A stretch of DNA of 43,160 nt, taken from contig JAILQT010000030.1 in the NCBI GenBank assembly GCA_024698805.1, forward strand, positions 1 to 43,160, given 5' to 3'. Numbering within the stretch: the first letter of the stretch is position 1; the number at the start of each line of letters is the position of its first letter. Positions 34,782 through 43,160 of the stretch are shown here, in pieces. The position numbers and the translations under genes were made by a program. The stretch comes from Solobacterium sp. (GTDB lineage: Bacteria; Bacillota_I; Bacilli_A; Erysipelotrichales; Erysipelotrichaceae). A model generated the notes under the pieces. That model did not search any database. It worked only from the letters and a program-made list of their open reading frames with translations, and was not told the origin of the DNA.

Positions 34782-37700
34782 ATGTACAAGAAACTGTTTG
34801 TCGTATTGATGTCACTGTTTCTGTCTGTTACAGTCCTGCCGCAGAATGTTTTTGCGGAGGAAGAGACAGGAGAAACAGAAGAAGAGATCGTTGAGATCGA
34901 AGAGTCTGTACAGGAAGAAGAGGCTGTCCCAGAAGAAGCGATCGAAGAAGGGGAACCAGCGGAGAGTATTCCCGAAGAGGCTGTTCCTGAAGAGACAGAA
35001 GAAGTGCTGCCCGAAGAGGAAGCACCAGAAGAACAGGAAGAAGTAATTCCTGAAGAGACAGAAGAACCTGTGATCGCAGAGGCTGAAGAACCTGAAGAAG
35101 AGATCGCAGAGCCAGTACAGGAAGAGCCTGCTGAAGAACCGGAGATCGAGGTAACGCAGGAGAACGAGCATGAGGAGGAGATCACAGGGGAGGAACCTGA
35201 AAAGGAGCCTTCTGAAGAAGTACCTGCAGAGGAGATCGTTGAAGAAGAAACTGTGCAGGAACCTGAAGTGATCACCGAAGAGGAAGAGGAAACTATTCAG
35301 AATGACGAATCTGCAGATGGATTGGAAGATGCGATCCTGCTTACAGAGGGCGAAACTGTACAGATCAGCTCTGAATCCGGTGAGCCTGTCTATCTGAAGT
35401 TCATCCCGTCCGAATCTGCGAATTATAAGATCTGGTCTTTTGATAATGAAGGTGTTGATCCTTTAGCAGAATTGCTGGACGAAAATGGTGATGTGCTGCT
35501 TGAGGATGATGACGGTGCCGGAAATCTGAATTTCTCACTTAAACAGGAATTGGAAGCAGGAACAACATATTATATTCAGGCACGTTCATACAGCAGCAGT
35601 TTTGCCTATAGCGTTGCAGTGGGGAAATATGAAGTAGTTTCCATAACGTTTGATGCGAACGGCGGCTGGTTTGATAATGAAGATGATACTGAGAGAACAT
35701 ATAAATTTGAAACAGGTGATTATTTCAGTTCTATATATGCCTTGAATCATTCTGATTCTAATATGAGTTTTGCCGGCTGGGCGACAGCACCTGATGCAGA
35801 AGAACCGGATGTGTTTGAAGGACAAACACCTGTTTCAGAACTTACGACTGTGTATGCTGTATGGGCAGAGAGTGTTCAGATCACGCTGAATGCTAACGGA
35901 GGTGTTTTCAATACGCATCCCGGTGATCTCGACGAAGACGGACAGTTCGTAAATACATATGCTAAATTCAAAACGATTGACCTGCAGCAGTATAGAGATA
36001 TTATTGGATATTCCTCTATTCTGTATGAATGTGCCGGGTTCTCAGAAGATCCGGATGCATCGCCTGATGATGCGGTACTGTCATATAAAGTCGTCAGTCC
36101 CGTGGTATTGTATGCTGTTTTCAGAAGACATCCCGGGACCGAGGCCAGCTTGAATCAGACAATCAGCGGAACAATTGAAGGAAACAGTGAATACTGGATC
36201 GAATTTGTACCGGAGGAGACTGGCGGCTATACATTTATTACGGAAGGCAGATACAGTTATCCTGAGTACAGAACTGAAGATCAGAGTTCTCTTAATAATC
36301 TGACAACATCCTATACCGATGAAGACGGAAAGGAACATCATAGTGCTAAAGTCCTGCTTCAGGCCGGAAAGCATTATGCAATCAGACTCGTAAATAATAA
36401 TTCAGAAGCATGTGAGTTTACTGCACAGGTCGTCGAAGGTGAATCAGTTTCTGTAACCTATGATGCAAACGGAGGGTATATCAATATAGATGATAATCCT
36501 GCTTTGTATACTGAAACAGTTATCCCCGGGAAGTATTTTGAAGCGCATGGCAGTGAGTTTGTAAAAAACTATGATGCGCATATGCGGTTTGCCGGCTGGG
36601 CAATGACACCGGATGCGGTTGAGCCGGATATCAATTCTAATACAATGATTGAATCAGACATTACTGTCTATGCAGTATGGGTGAATGAATATACTGTCGT
36701 TACGCTGGATGCCAACGGCGGCAGGATGGATCCTGATCAGGATCCTCCCCTGTTAATTGAAGAACTGCAGTATTATGCAGGAGACACACTGTATCTGTCA
36801 TCGTACACACCGTCAAAAAATTTATGGCAGGGTGATTTTGCCGGCTGGGCACTGACTCCCGATGCGGATGTTACAGAAGTACTGCCGAATGATGAACCGT
36901 ATGTCATTACAGAAGATATAACCTTCTATGCAGTTTATGAATATATTGAAGTAGTTGAACTGCCAGAAGGAGTAAATGCCGGACTGCAGCTGAGCGGATC
37001 CGAAAGAAAATGGGCTTCATTCAGCCCGGAAGACAGTGGTAAATATGTGCTGGAACTCGAATTGTTAGGAGAACTTGAATCGGAGGATTATTTGTACCTC
37101 GAAGTGAACAATTCCGAAGACTCACAAATTAACAGTCATTTTATTTTTAACAATCGGGTGAACCTTTACGAAGAATTCACTGACTCCAGGACATATTATC
37201 TTTCTTTTGAGACCGAATCCTCTGATATCATGGTCGCAATAAGGATAAAGAAGTCTTATGCAAATACAGTCACTTATGACGCGAACGGCGGCTGGTTTGA
37301 TAATGAAGACAATACTGTAAGAACAGAGGAATTTGAATCGGATGAATACTTCCGTTCATATACTCCGAATCACTCAGATCCTGCATTGCGTTTTGCCGGC
37401 TGGGCAACGACGCCGGATGCAGAAGAAGCTGATGTTATTGAAGGACAGACCCTTGCTTCAGAACTGACGACTATCTATGCAGTATGGAAAAGCAGAACAC
37501 AGATCATATCCCTGAACGAAAGCGGGACCGTACATGTAAGCGGTGGAGCCGAAGATCAGATCTATCTGGAGTTCATACCTTTAGAAACAGCAGAGTACAA
37601 GATCTATTCTTCTGAGAATGAAGGAACAGATCCATATGCGAAACTGCTTGATGAAAACTATGATGATCTCACTTCAGATGATGACAGTGCCGGTGACAGG

Positions 37701-40700
37701 AATTTCCGATTGACACAGGAACTGGAAGCAGGAAAGACATATTATATCCTTGTGACTTCTTTCAGCGAAGGTAATTTCACTTATGACGTTACAGCGAAAA
37801 AAGTGACTTTCGTCTCAGTCATATTGGATGCAAACGGTGGTCAGTTTAATAATGGCGATACTGAAACGACCCTGGATTTTGATTCCGATGAATACTTTTA
37901 TCTTGAGGGTGACCTGACTCCCTGGAAGGATGAAATGGGATTTGCCGGCTGGGCAACGGCACCGGATACAGAGGAACCAGATGTAATTGAAGGAGAAACT
38001 CCTGTTTCAGAACTGACGACTGTGTATGCAGTATGGGGAGAGTATGTTGAGATCACACTGAACGCTAACGGAGGGTATTTCACAGAAGAATATGATCTGG
38101 ATCAGGCGGGACAGATCACAAAGACATACGTAAAGAATGCAACGATCAATTTACAGTGGTATAAAAACGATACCAGATATTCCACACTTCTGTATGACTG
38201 TGCCGGCTTCTCAGAAGACCCGGATGCATCAGCTGACGAAGCTTTCTGGTCCTATAAAGTGAATGGTCCGGCAGTGCTGTACGCTGTTTTCAGAGAATAT
38301 CCGGGAACTGAAGTCAGTCTGGATCAGACGGTAACCGGAACGGTATCTGCAGGCAGTGAATACAGGTTTGAATTCATACCGGAAAAGACCGGCGGATATT
38401 CGTTCATTTCGGAAGGGGGATTCAATGATTCCTATTATGTTGATGAAAATGGTTATGGTTTTGCAGAGCGGACAGAAACTGACTATGAAGATGGAATCAG
38501 ACGTGAAACTGTTTCTGCAGTCATGGAAAAGGGCAAGCATTATGTCGTCAGGATCATAAACGACTCTGATGAAGATGCAGAGGTCACTTTACAGGTCAGT
38601 GAATGTTCCACCGTTTCTGTTACATATGATGCGAACGGAGGGTATATCAATGTAGATGATAATCCTTCTTCGTATACTGAAACAGTGATCCCGGGAAAGA
38701 ACTTTGAAGAACAATACACTGATTTTGCAAAGAACAATGACGCGCATATGAGATTTCTCGGCTGGGCAACGACACCGGATGCGGAAGAACCGGATATTGA
38801 TTTTAATATAATTATTGAATCTGATATCACTGTTTATGCAGTCTGGGAGAATGCATATCTTGTTGTGACTGTAGACGCTAACGGCGGTCTGTATAACAGT
38901 GATCCTCATAGCTATCTGCCGCGTTACGAGATTGCGGCAGACTACGGAGATGAGTTCTATCTTCGCTCAAACAATTTAGTGCACGGATGGCAGGGAGAAT
39001 TTATCGGATGGGCTCTGGTTCCTGAGGCGGATGAATCTGAATTGTTAACCACAGACGGACCTTTCATCATTACTGAAGATATTACTTACTACGCAATATA
39101 TGAGAAATCAGATCGATATATATTGCATGAGAATGAAACAATCGAAATACATCCGAATTATCCCCGGACAGTAGCTGAGTTTACACCGGAAGAGAGCGGT
39201 TACTATGTACTGGAAACGGCAGGGAATGACGGGACTGATGTGTCAGCAGAATGCACTGTTGAAGTTTATGAAGAGGATGGATATGCGCTCGCCAGTTCAA
39301 ATTATACGGGCGAACTGCATTTTGAGCTTGCTGAATCTAAGACATATTATGTGAGTTTTTCGAATTATGATTCCATTGATACGATCACTGTAAAGATCAC
39401 TAAGCCTGTTTCGAATACAGTTACCTATGATGCAAACGGCGGCTATTTTGATGAAGATGGACATCCTCAGACAATCACCAGGTCAGTGGTAACAGGCAGA
39501 AACTTTGACGCTCTGTATGATAATTATGTGTTAAACGATGATATGGATCTGGGATTTGTAGGCTGGGCTACTGCACCTGATGCTGAAAAGCCGGATATTG
39601 ATTCAAGTACTGTCATAGGATCTGATATTACAGTTTACGCGGTATGGAACAAAACAGTTACTGTAACATTCATAACTGCAGAAGGGTATTATGAAACTCC
39701 CGGACAGACAGTCATAGAAAGAAAACTGGTTACCGGAAAGGAGTTCTGGATTTCCGGTGCAAAGCCGCTGCATTCCGATCAGCATAAGATATTCAAAGGA
39801 TATTCATTCACTGATGGTGCAGAAGAACCAGATCTGGACTGGTCATTTACCGTTACAGAGCCTGTCACTTTATATGCTGTATGGGAGGAAGGTTTTGTCA
39901 TCACATATAATGCAGGTTCGGGTTATATAGGTGATGATACCGGAATCAGGCAAAAGACTTATACAGTTTCTGAAAATGAATTTTTCGATGATGATATCTT
40001 TGCCGAAAATGAAGATGATCACTTCCATTTTATCGGCTGGGCTTCAACAGAAAATGCTGCTGCAGCGGATATGAACGATTCTTTCCGAATCACACAGGAT
40101 ACTAATGTATATGCTGTATGGGAAGAAAGATTTGTCATCCGTTATGACCTGAACGGTTATAAACCCGGCAAAGGTGCTGGCAGAAGTGTTTACCCGGTCA
40201 AAAAGAATTCGGTTGTCAATTTATATAGTCTCAACGGATATTCCTATAACAGTGAACAGATCAACTTCGAAGGCTGGGCACTCAGCCCCGACGCTTCTGC
40301 CGCGGATGTGCTTCCGGAGAGGTATACAATAACTTCTGATATTACAGTTTACGCTGTCAGCGATCCAATTCAGGAGATCACTGCAGGTGAAACTTACGAT
40401 GTATATTACGGTTTCCAGAAAGCATTCTTCTTTACACCGGAAGAATCAGGTACATATAAATTCGCAGCAGATGATTATACACCTGGTATGTATAAAGGAT
40501 TTGAGATCAAGGATTCCAATAATAATACTGTGGGATATGAATATCATGACAGCGGCAGTTTAAGCTTGTTTATTGAACTGAACGCAGGGGAAACCTATAC
40601 GGTAATTGCAGATAAATCGAATGGTTATAACAGATTCTCATTCAAAGTTGAGAAAGCAGATGCTTTCCCTGTAACACTGAATGCGAACGGCGGTACTTTC

Positions 40701-43160
40701 TATGAGAATAACGCAGATACATATATTGCGTTAGCAGAAGCAGGAACTCTGTTCCGGACGATCAGTCATTCCGATCTGGACCGTGAAGGATATGCGATGA
40801 TCGGCTGGTCGCTGCGTCCGGATGCGGCAGAACCTGATGATCTTAAGAATTTTGAGATAACGGGTCCGCTGACTGTTTATGCGGTTTGGAAGAAATACGT
40901 AAATGTCAGCTTTGATCTGAACGGCGGGTTTTATGTATCACCTTATAATGACGGATATACAGAAGCAATCCTTCCGAATACTGCGATCAGACCCTCTGAG
41001 ATGCGCGGCTCTTTACATGGAAATAATGGAATATTGCATGAAGGGGATGTAATGTTTGCGGGATGGGCATTAAGTCCGGATGCAACAGGAGCAGAGATCG
41101 TTTCAGAGTATACGGTCGAATCTGACGTTACTTTCTATGCGGTATGGGTCCCTGCAGTACAGGTTTACTTTAACGGGAACGGCGGAAATGTATATTACAG
41201 CGGGTTTGGCGAGCCGGAATGGAACCTTCCCTGCATAATCGGTTCTGCACTCGATTGTCCTTTCTGGACAGAGCACTATACGAAGCTGAAGGTATTTACC
41301 GGCTGGGCAACTACGCCGGATGCGACAGTACCGGATATCGATGAAAACACGATCGTCACGGAATCATTTACAGCATATGCAGTCTGGGAAGATGGCTATA
41401 CCGTCACATTCGAAGCGAATGGAGGCAATTTCGGAACTGATTACAATCCAAGATTCCACTATTCCTATGCATACAAAAAAGGGAGTGCCTTTGGCGATAA
41501 TATCAAAAGCGAAATGTATTCGGACGTACGGATCCCGGAACCGGATAACCCGATTCTTGCTTTTGCAGGATGGGCAACTGCACCGGATGCGGAAGAACCG
41601 GATGTTGATGACAGCTTTGTGATCGACAGGGACATGAAACTCTATGCAGTGTGGAAAGAGCCTGTATACATTGTTTATGATGCCAACGGCGGGATCTTTG
41701 AAGAGAAAAAGGAGATAAAGATCCATGAAAAGCAGCTGGCAGGAAGCAGCTTCAATACACCTCCCTATGTTCCGGTCAATGCGGATGAATCGCTTGCGTT
41801 CCTCGGCTGGGCAACTGTGCCGAATGCGGAAGCACCGGATATCGACAGCAATACGATCGTTGCAGAAAACATGACGGTATACGCTGTCTGGGGTACACAG
41901 AATACTGTTACGGTCACATATGATGCAGGAAACGGATATTTCAACGGTGATCCTGCAGACACGGCATTCAGCAAAACATATGATAAGAACATATACTGCG
42001 ACATGTCCGATGCCCCGGTACTGCAGCCTGCAGATGAATCACAGGAATTCCTGGGATGGTCTGAAGACGGCAGTATCAGCGGTATCATCGACGGATTTAC
42101 CGCAGCAGGAGATACGACACTGTATGCAGTATACGCAGCACGTACGATTGAAAATGCTCGGACAGAACTGTCAGTAACTACGGCAGTATACAGCGGGACA
42201 CAGATCAGACCGGAGTGCTCTGTATCCTTCTATGGCAGAACACTTGCGGAAGGTACTGACTATACAGTCAGTTATGAAAACAATATCAATGCAGGAACAG
42301 CAGCTGTTACGATCACAGGTATCGGCAGCTTTACCGGCACGGTCACAAAAGAGTTCACGATCACGCCAAAAGCAATTACACCTGCAGTTTCATTCGCAGC
42401 AGAAGTAATATCTTACGACGGTACGGTAAAGACTCCTGAAGTTATCGTGAAAGACGGGGAGACAGTACTGACAAAAGATACAGACTATACAGTTACGTAT
42501 GGTGAAGGAAGGATCAATGCCGGTACATATACGGTTACCGTGGATCTGACAGGCAACTACACAGGCACTGCATCAGCTGCGTTTACGATCAATGCAAAAG
42601 CAGTGACACCGGAAGTAACGCTCAGCGAAGTCTCCTATATCTATGACGGGGTAGTCAAAACACCAGAAATCACGGTCAAAGACGGCAGCACTGTCCTTAC
42701 AGCAGGCATTGATTATACAGCGGCTTATGCGGATGGAAGGATCGAACCGGGAACTTATACCGTAACAGTTACACTGACGGGCAATTATTCAGGAACAGCT
42801 TCTGCAGAGTTTACGATCCTGGAAGAAGAAGCTGAACCTGAAGCAGTACTGGCTGAAACGACATATGAATATGACGGTACGGTCAGGACACCTGAGGTGA
42901 CGGTAACAGCCGGCAGTAAGACACTTGCGGAGAATACAGACTATACAGTTGCGTATTCATCCGGAAGGATCGATGCAGGCACATACACGGTAACGGTAAA
43001 CCTGACCGGCAGGTATTCCGGAACGATCACAAAAGAATTCACGATCACACCGAAGGCCATCGTACCTGCAGTCACACTGACAACGACATCCTATACATAT
43101 AACGGTTCGAAGCGTACACCGGGTGTATCTGTCAAAGACGGTGATACGACACTGGTCAGG
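34782..43160 (+). CDS. Giant repetitive surface protein with Flg_new (Listeria-Bacteroides) repeats, 3'-truncated by the window
   Basis: An open frame of 2793 codons that runs off the window. The signal peptide is shared with genes A and C (to about residue 25), followed by a Glu-rich stalk to about 180. Then come about 19 Flg_new/InlB_B-type repeats, each beginning VTYDANGG-like and ending FAGWATxPDAEEPD...TVYAVW. These are interspersed with about seven PPC-like beta modules (for example YLKFIPSESANYKIWSFDNE). From about 42150, tandem ~75-aa Ig-like repeats carry YDGTVKTPEVTVKDG and AGTYTVTVxLTGNYSGT. Such proteins are wall-exposed adhesins or stalks. The anchor must lie beyond the window. 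Frame continuity was checked at many points; the start follows AGAAAGGA. Confidence 0.88.
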   Translation, partial: MYKKLFVVLMSLFLSVTVLPQNVFAEEETGETEEEIVEIEESVQEEEAVPEEAIEEGEPAESIPEEAVPEETEEVLPEEEAPEEQEEVIPEETEEPVIAEAEEPEEEIAEPVQEEPAEEPEIEVTQENEHEEEITGEEPEKEPSEEVPAEEIVEEETVQEPEVITEEEEETIQNDESADGLEDAILLTEGETVQISSESGEPVYLKFIPSESANYKIWSFDNEGVDPLAELLDENGDVLLEDDDGAGNLNFSLKQELEAGTTYYIQARSYSSSFAYSVAVGKYEVVSITFDANGGWFDNEDDTERTYKFETGDYFSSIYALNHSDSNMSFAGWATAPDAEEPDVFEGQTPVSELTTVYAVWAESVQITLNANGGVFNTHPGDLDEDGQFVNTYAKFKTIDLQQYRDIIGYSSILYECAGFSEDPDASPDDAVLSYKVVSPVVLYAVFRRHPGTEASLNQTISGTIEGNSEYWIEFVPEETGGYTFITEGRYSYPEYRTEDQSSLNNLTTSYTDEDGKEHHSAKVLLQAGKHYAIRLVNNNSEACEFTAQVVEGESVSVTYDANGGYINIDDNPALYTETVIPGKYFEAHGSEFVKNYDAHMRFAGWAMTPDAVEPDINSNTMIESDITVYAVWVNEYTVVTLDANGGRMDPDQDPPLLIEELQYYAGDTLYLSSYTPSKNLWQGDFAGWALTPDADVTEVLPNDEPYVITEDITFYAVYEYIEVVELPEGVNAGLQLSGSERKWASFSPEDSGKYVLELELLGELESEDYLYLEVNNSEDSQINSHFIFNNRVNLYEEFTDSRTYYLSFETESSDIMVAIRIKKSYANTVTYDANGGWFDNEDNTVRTEEFESDEYFRSYTPNHSDPALRFAGWATTPDAEEADVIEGQTLASELTTIYAVWKSRTQIISLNESGTVHVSGGAEDQIYLEFIPLETAEYKIYSSENEGTDPYAKLLDENYDDLTSDDDSAGDRNFRLTQELEAGKTYYILVTSFSEGNFTYDVTAKKVTFVSVILDANGGQFNNGDTETTLDFDSDEYFYLEGDLTPWKDEMGFAGWATAPDTEEPDVIEGETPVSELTTVYAVWGEYVEITLNANGGYFTEEYDLDQAGQITKTYVKNATINLQWYKNDTRYSTLLYDCAGFSEDPDASADEAFWSYKVNGPAVLYAVFREYPGTEVSLDQTVTGTVSAGSEYRFEFIPEKTGGYSFISEGGFNDSYYVDENGYGFAERTETDYEDGIRRETVSAVMEKGKHYVVRIINDSDEDAEVTLQVSECSTVSVTYDANGGYINVDDNPSSYTETVIPGKNFEEQYTDFAKNNDAHMRFLGWATTPDAEEPDIDFNIIIESDITVYAVWENAYLVVTVDANGGLYNSDPHSYLPRYEIAADYGDEFYLRSNNLVHGWQGEFIGWALVPEADESELLTTDGPFIITEDITYYAIYEKSDRYILHENETIEIHPNYPRTVAEFTPEESGYYVLETAGNDGTDVSAECTVEVYEEDGYALASSNYTGELHFELAESKTYYVSFSNYDSIDTITVKITKPVSNTVTYDANGGYFDEDGHPQTITRSVVTGRNFDALYDNYVLNDDMDLGFVGWATAPDAEKPDIDSSTVIGSDITVYAVWNKTVTVTFITAEGYYETPGQTVIERKLVTGKEFWISGAKPLHSDQHKIFKGYSFTDGAEEPDLDWSFTVTEPVTLYAVWEEGFVITYNAGSGYIGDDTGIRQKTYTVSENEFFDDDIFAENEDDHFHFIGWASTENAAAADMNDSFRITQDTNVYAVWEERFVIRYDLNGYKPGKGAGRSVYPVKKNSVVNLYSLNGYSYNSEQINFEGWALSPDASAADVLPERYTITSDITVYAVSDPIQEITAGETYDVYYGFQKAFFFTPEESGTYKFAADDYTPGMYKGFEIKDSNNNTVGYEYHDSGSLSLFIELNAGETYTVIADKSNGYNRFSFKVEKADAFPVTLNANGGTFYENNADTYIALAEAGTLFRTISHSDLDREGYAMIGWSLRPDAAEPDDLKNFEITGPLTVYAVWKKYVNVSFDLNGGFYVSPYNDGYTEAILPNTAIRPSEMRGSLHGNNGILHEGDVMFAGWALSPDATGAEIVSEYTVESDVTFYAVWVPAVQVYFNGNGGNVYYSGFGEPEWNLPCIIGSALDCPFWTEHYTKLKVFTGWATTPDATVPDIDENTIVTESFTAYAVWEDGYTVTFEANGGNFGTDYNPRFHYSYAYKKGSAFGDNIKSEMYSDVRIPEPDNPILAFAGWATAPDAEEPDVDDSFVIDRDMKLYAVWKEPVYIVYDANGGIFEEKKEIKIHEKQLAGSSFNTPPYVPVNADESLAFLGWATVPNAEAPDIDSNTIVAENMTVYAVWGTQNTVTVTYDAGNGYFNGDPADTAFSKTYDKNIYCDMSDAPVLQPADESQEFLGWSEDGSISGIIDGFTAAGDTTLYAVYAARTIENARTELSVTTAVYSGTQIRPECSVSFYGRTLAEGTDYTVSYENNINAGTAAVTITGIGSFTGTVTKEFTITPKAITPAVSFAAEVISYDGTVKTPEVIVKDGETVLTKDTDYTVTYGEGRINAGTYTVTVDLTGNYTGTASAAFTINAKAVTPEVTLSEVSYIYDGVVKTPEITVKDGSTVLTAGIDYTAAYADGRIEPGTYTVTVTLTGNYSGTASAEFTILEEEAEPEAVLAETTYEYDGTVRTPEVTVTAGSKTLAENTDYTVAYSSGRIDAGTYTVTVNLTGRYSGTITKEFTITPKAIVPAVTLTTTSYTYNGSKRTPGVSVKDGDTTLVR
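35350..37495 (+). repeat. Super-repeat unit 1 inside the giant surface gene
   Basis: A composite block with the order PPC-like module, Flg_new, Flg_new variant with CAGFSEDPDAS, PPC-like, Flg_new, Flg_new, PPC-like, Flg_new. The same order recurs about 2.16 kb later. Boundaries are approximate. Confidence 0.65.
37520..39650 (+). repeat. Super-repeat unit 2 inside the giant surface gene
   Basis: Second copy of the composite block. Matching landmarks are offset by about 2.15-2.17 kb: TATCTGAAGTTCAT at 35391 versus TATCTGGAGTTCAT at 37563, the CAGFSEDPDAS variant repeats, and the VTYDANGGYIN repeats. Confidence 0.65.
42150..43160 (+). repeat. Tandem ~75-aa Ig-like repeats at the end of the giant gene
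   Basis: At least five copies, spaced about 215-235 nt, start near 42161, 42377, 42599, 42833 and 43057. Each contains YDGxxKTPE, DxDYTVxY and AGTYTVTV motifs. The array continues past the window edge. Confidence 0.75.

Noticed and set aside
34782-43160. LPXTG sortase anchor in the surface proteins
   Set aside because: No LPXTG-like motif was seen. Proteins A-C end in wall-binding repeats, and the end of the giant protein is outside the window.

Overview
The window looks like a chromosomal segment of an anaerobic, Gram-positive Bacillota (Firmicutes), plausibly Erysipelotrichia-like, though the exact taxon is an inference. Supporting signs are the B. subtilis-like order secF - HAD - recJ - apt - rel - hisS - aspS - 6S RNA, a T-box leader on hisS, MurT/GatD peptidoglycan amidation genes, YneF and YhaM, and a pyruvate:ferredoxin oxidoreductase. 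Almost everything lies on the + strand. About the first 25.7 kb is visibly GC-rich and densely packed; the rest is more AT-rich.

Region 1 (1-9.6 kb) is core housekeeping: the end of the SecF translocase, a HAD phosphatase, RecJ, adenine phosphoribosyltransferase and the bifunctional (p)ppGpp enzyme Rel. A T-box leader with an overlapping Asp/His specifier (GACAC) then precedes hisS-aspS, followed by a probable 6S RNA.

Region 2 (9.6-17.3 kb) begins with a three-gene unit: an AIM24-like protein, a small secreted or lipoprotein-like peptide carrying YDP...VYGP repeats in fixed register, and a radical SAM/SPASM enzyme starting 1 nt after it. This is the best candidate for an undescribed peptide-modification system in the window. 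Next come a lipoprotein of unknown function, YneF, a stand-alone HIRAN-domain protein with a 47-aa microprotein behind it, and the PFOR gene on its own promoter and terminator.

Region 3 (17.3-25.7 kb) has a GH36 alpha-galactosidase, then an overlapping run of genes: a flippase-like UPF0104 membrane protein, a glycosyltransferase fused in frame to a full-length RecX, the exoribonuclease YhaM, and MurT/GatD. This couples envelope synthesis with nucleic-acid metabolism.

Region 4 (25.7-43.2 kb) is a surface-protein island. It holds four secreted, Glu-rich paralogous proteins. Three are BspA-type leucine-rich repeat proteins with C-terminal GW/choline-binding-like wall repeats. The fourth is a giant protein (at least 2793 aa, running off the window) built of about 19 Listeria-Bacteroides (Flg_new) repeats, PPC-like modules and Ig-like tail repeats. 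Three of the four genes share a duplicated leader with a conserved hairpin before the start codon. Two of the leucine-rich repeat genes are each broken by one extra base in a homopolymer (A7 and G6), which suggests phase variation, transcriptional slippage or recent decay.
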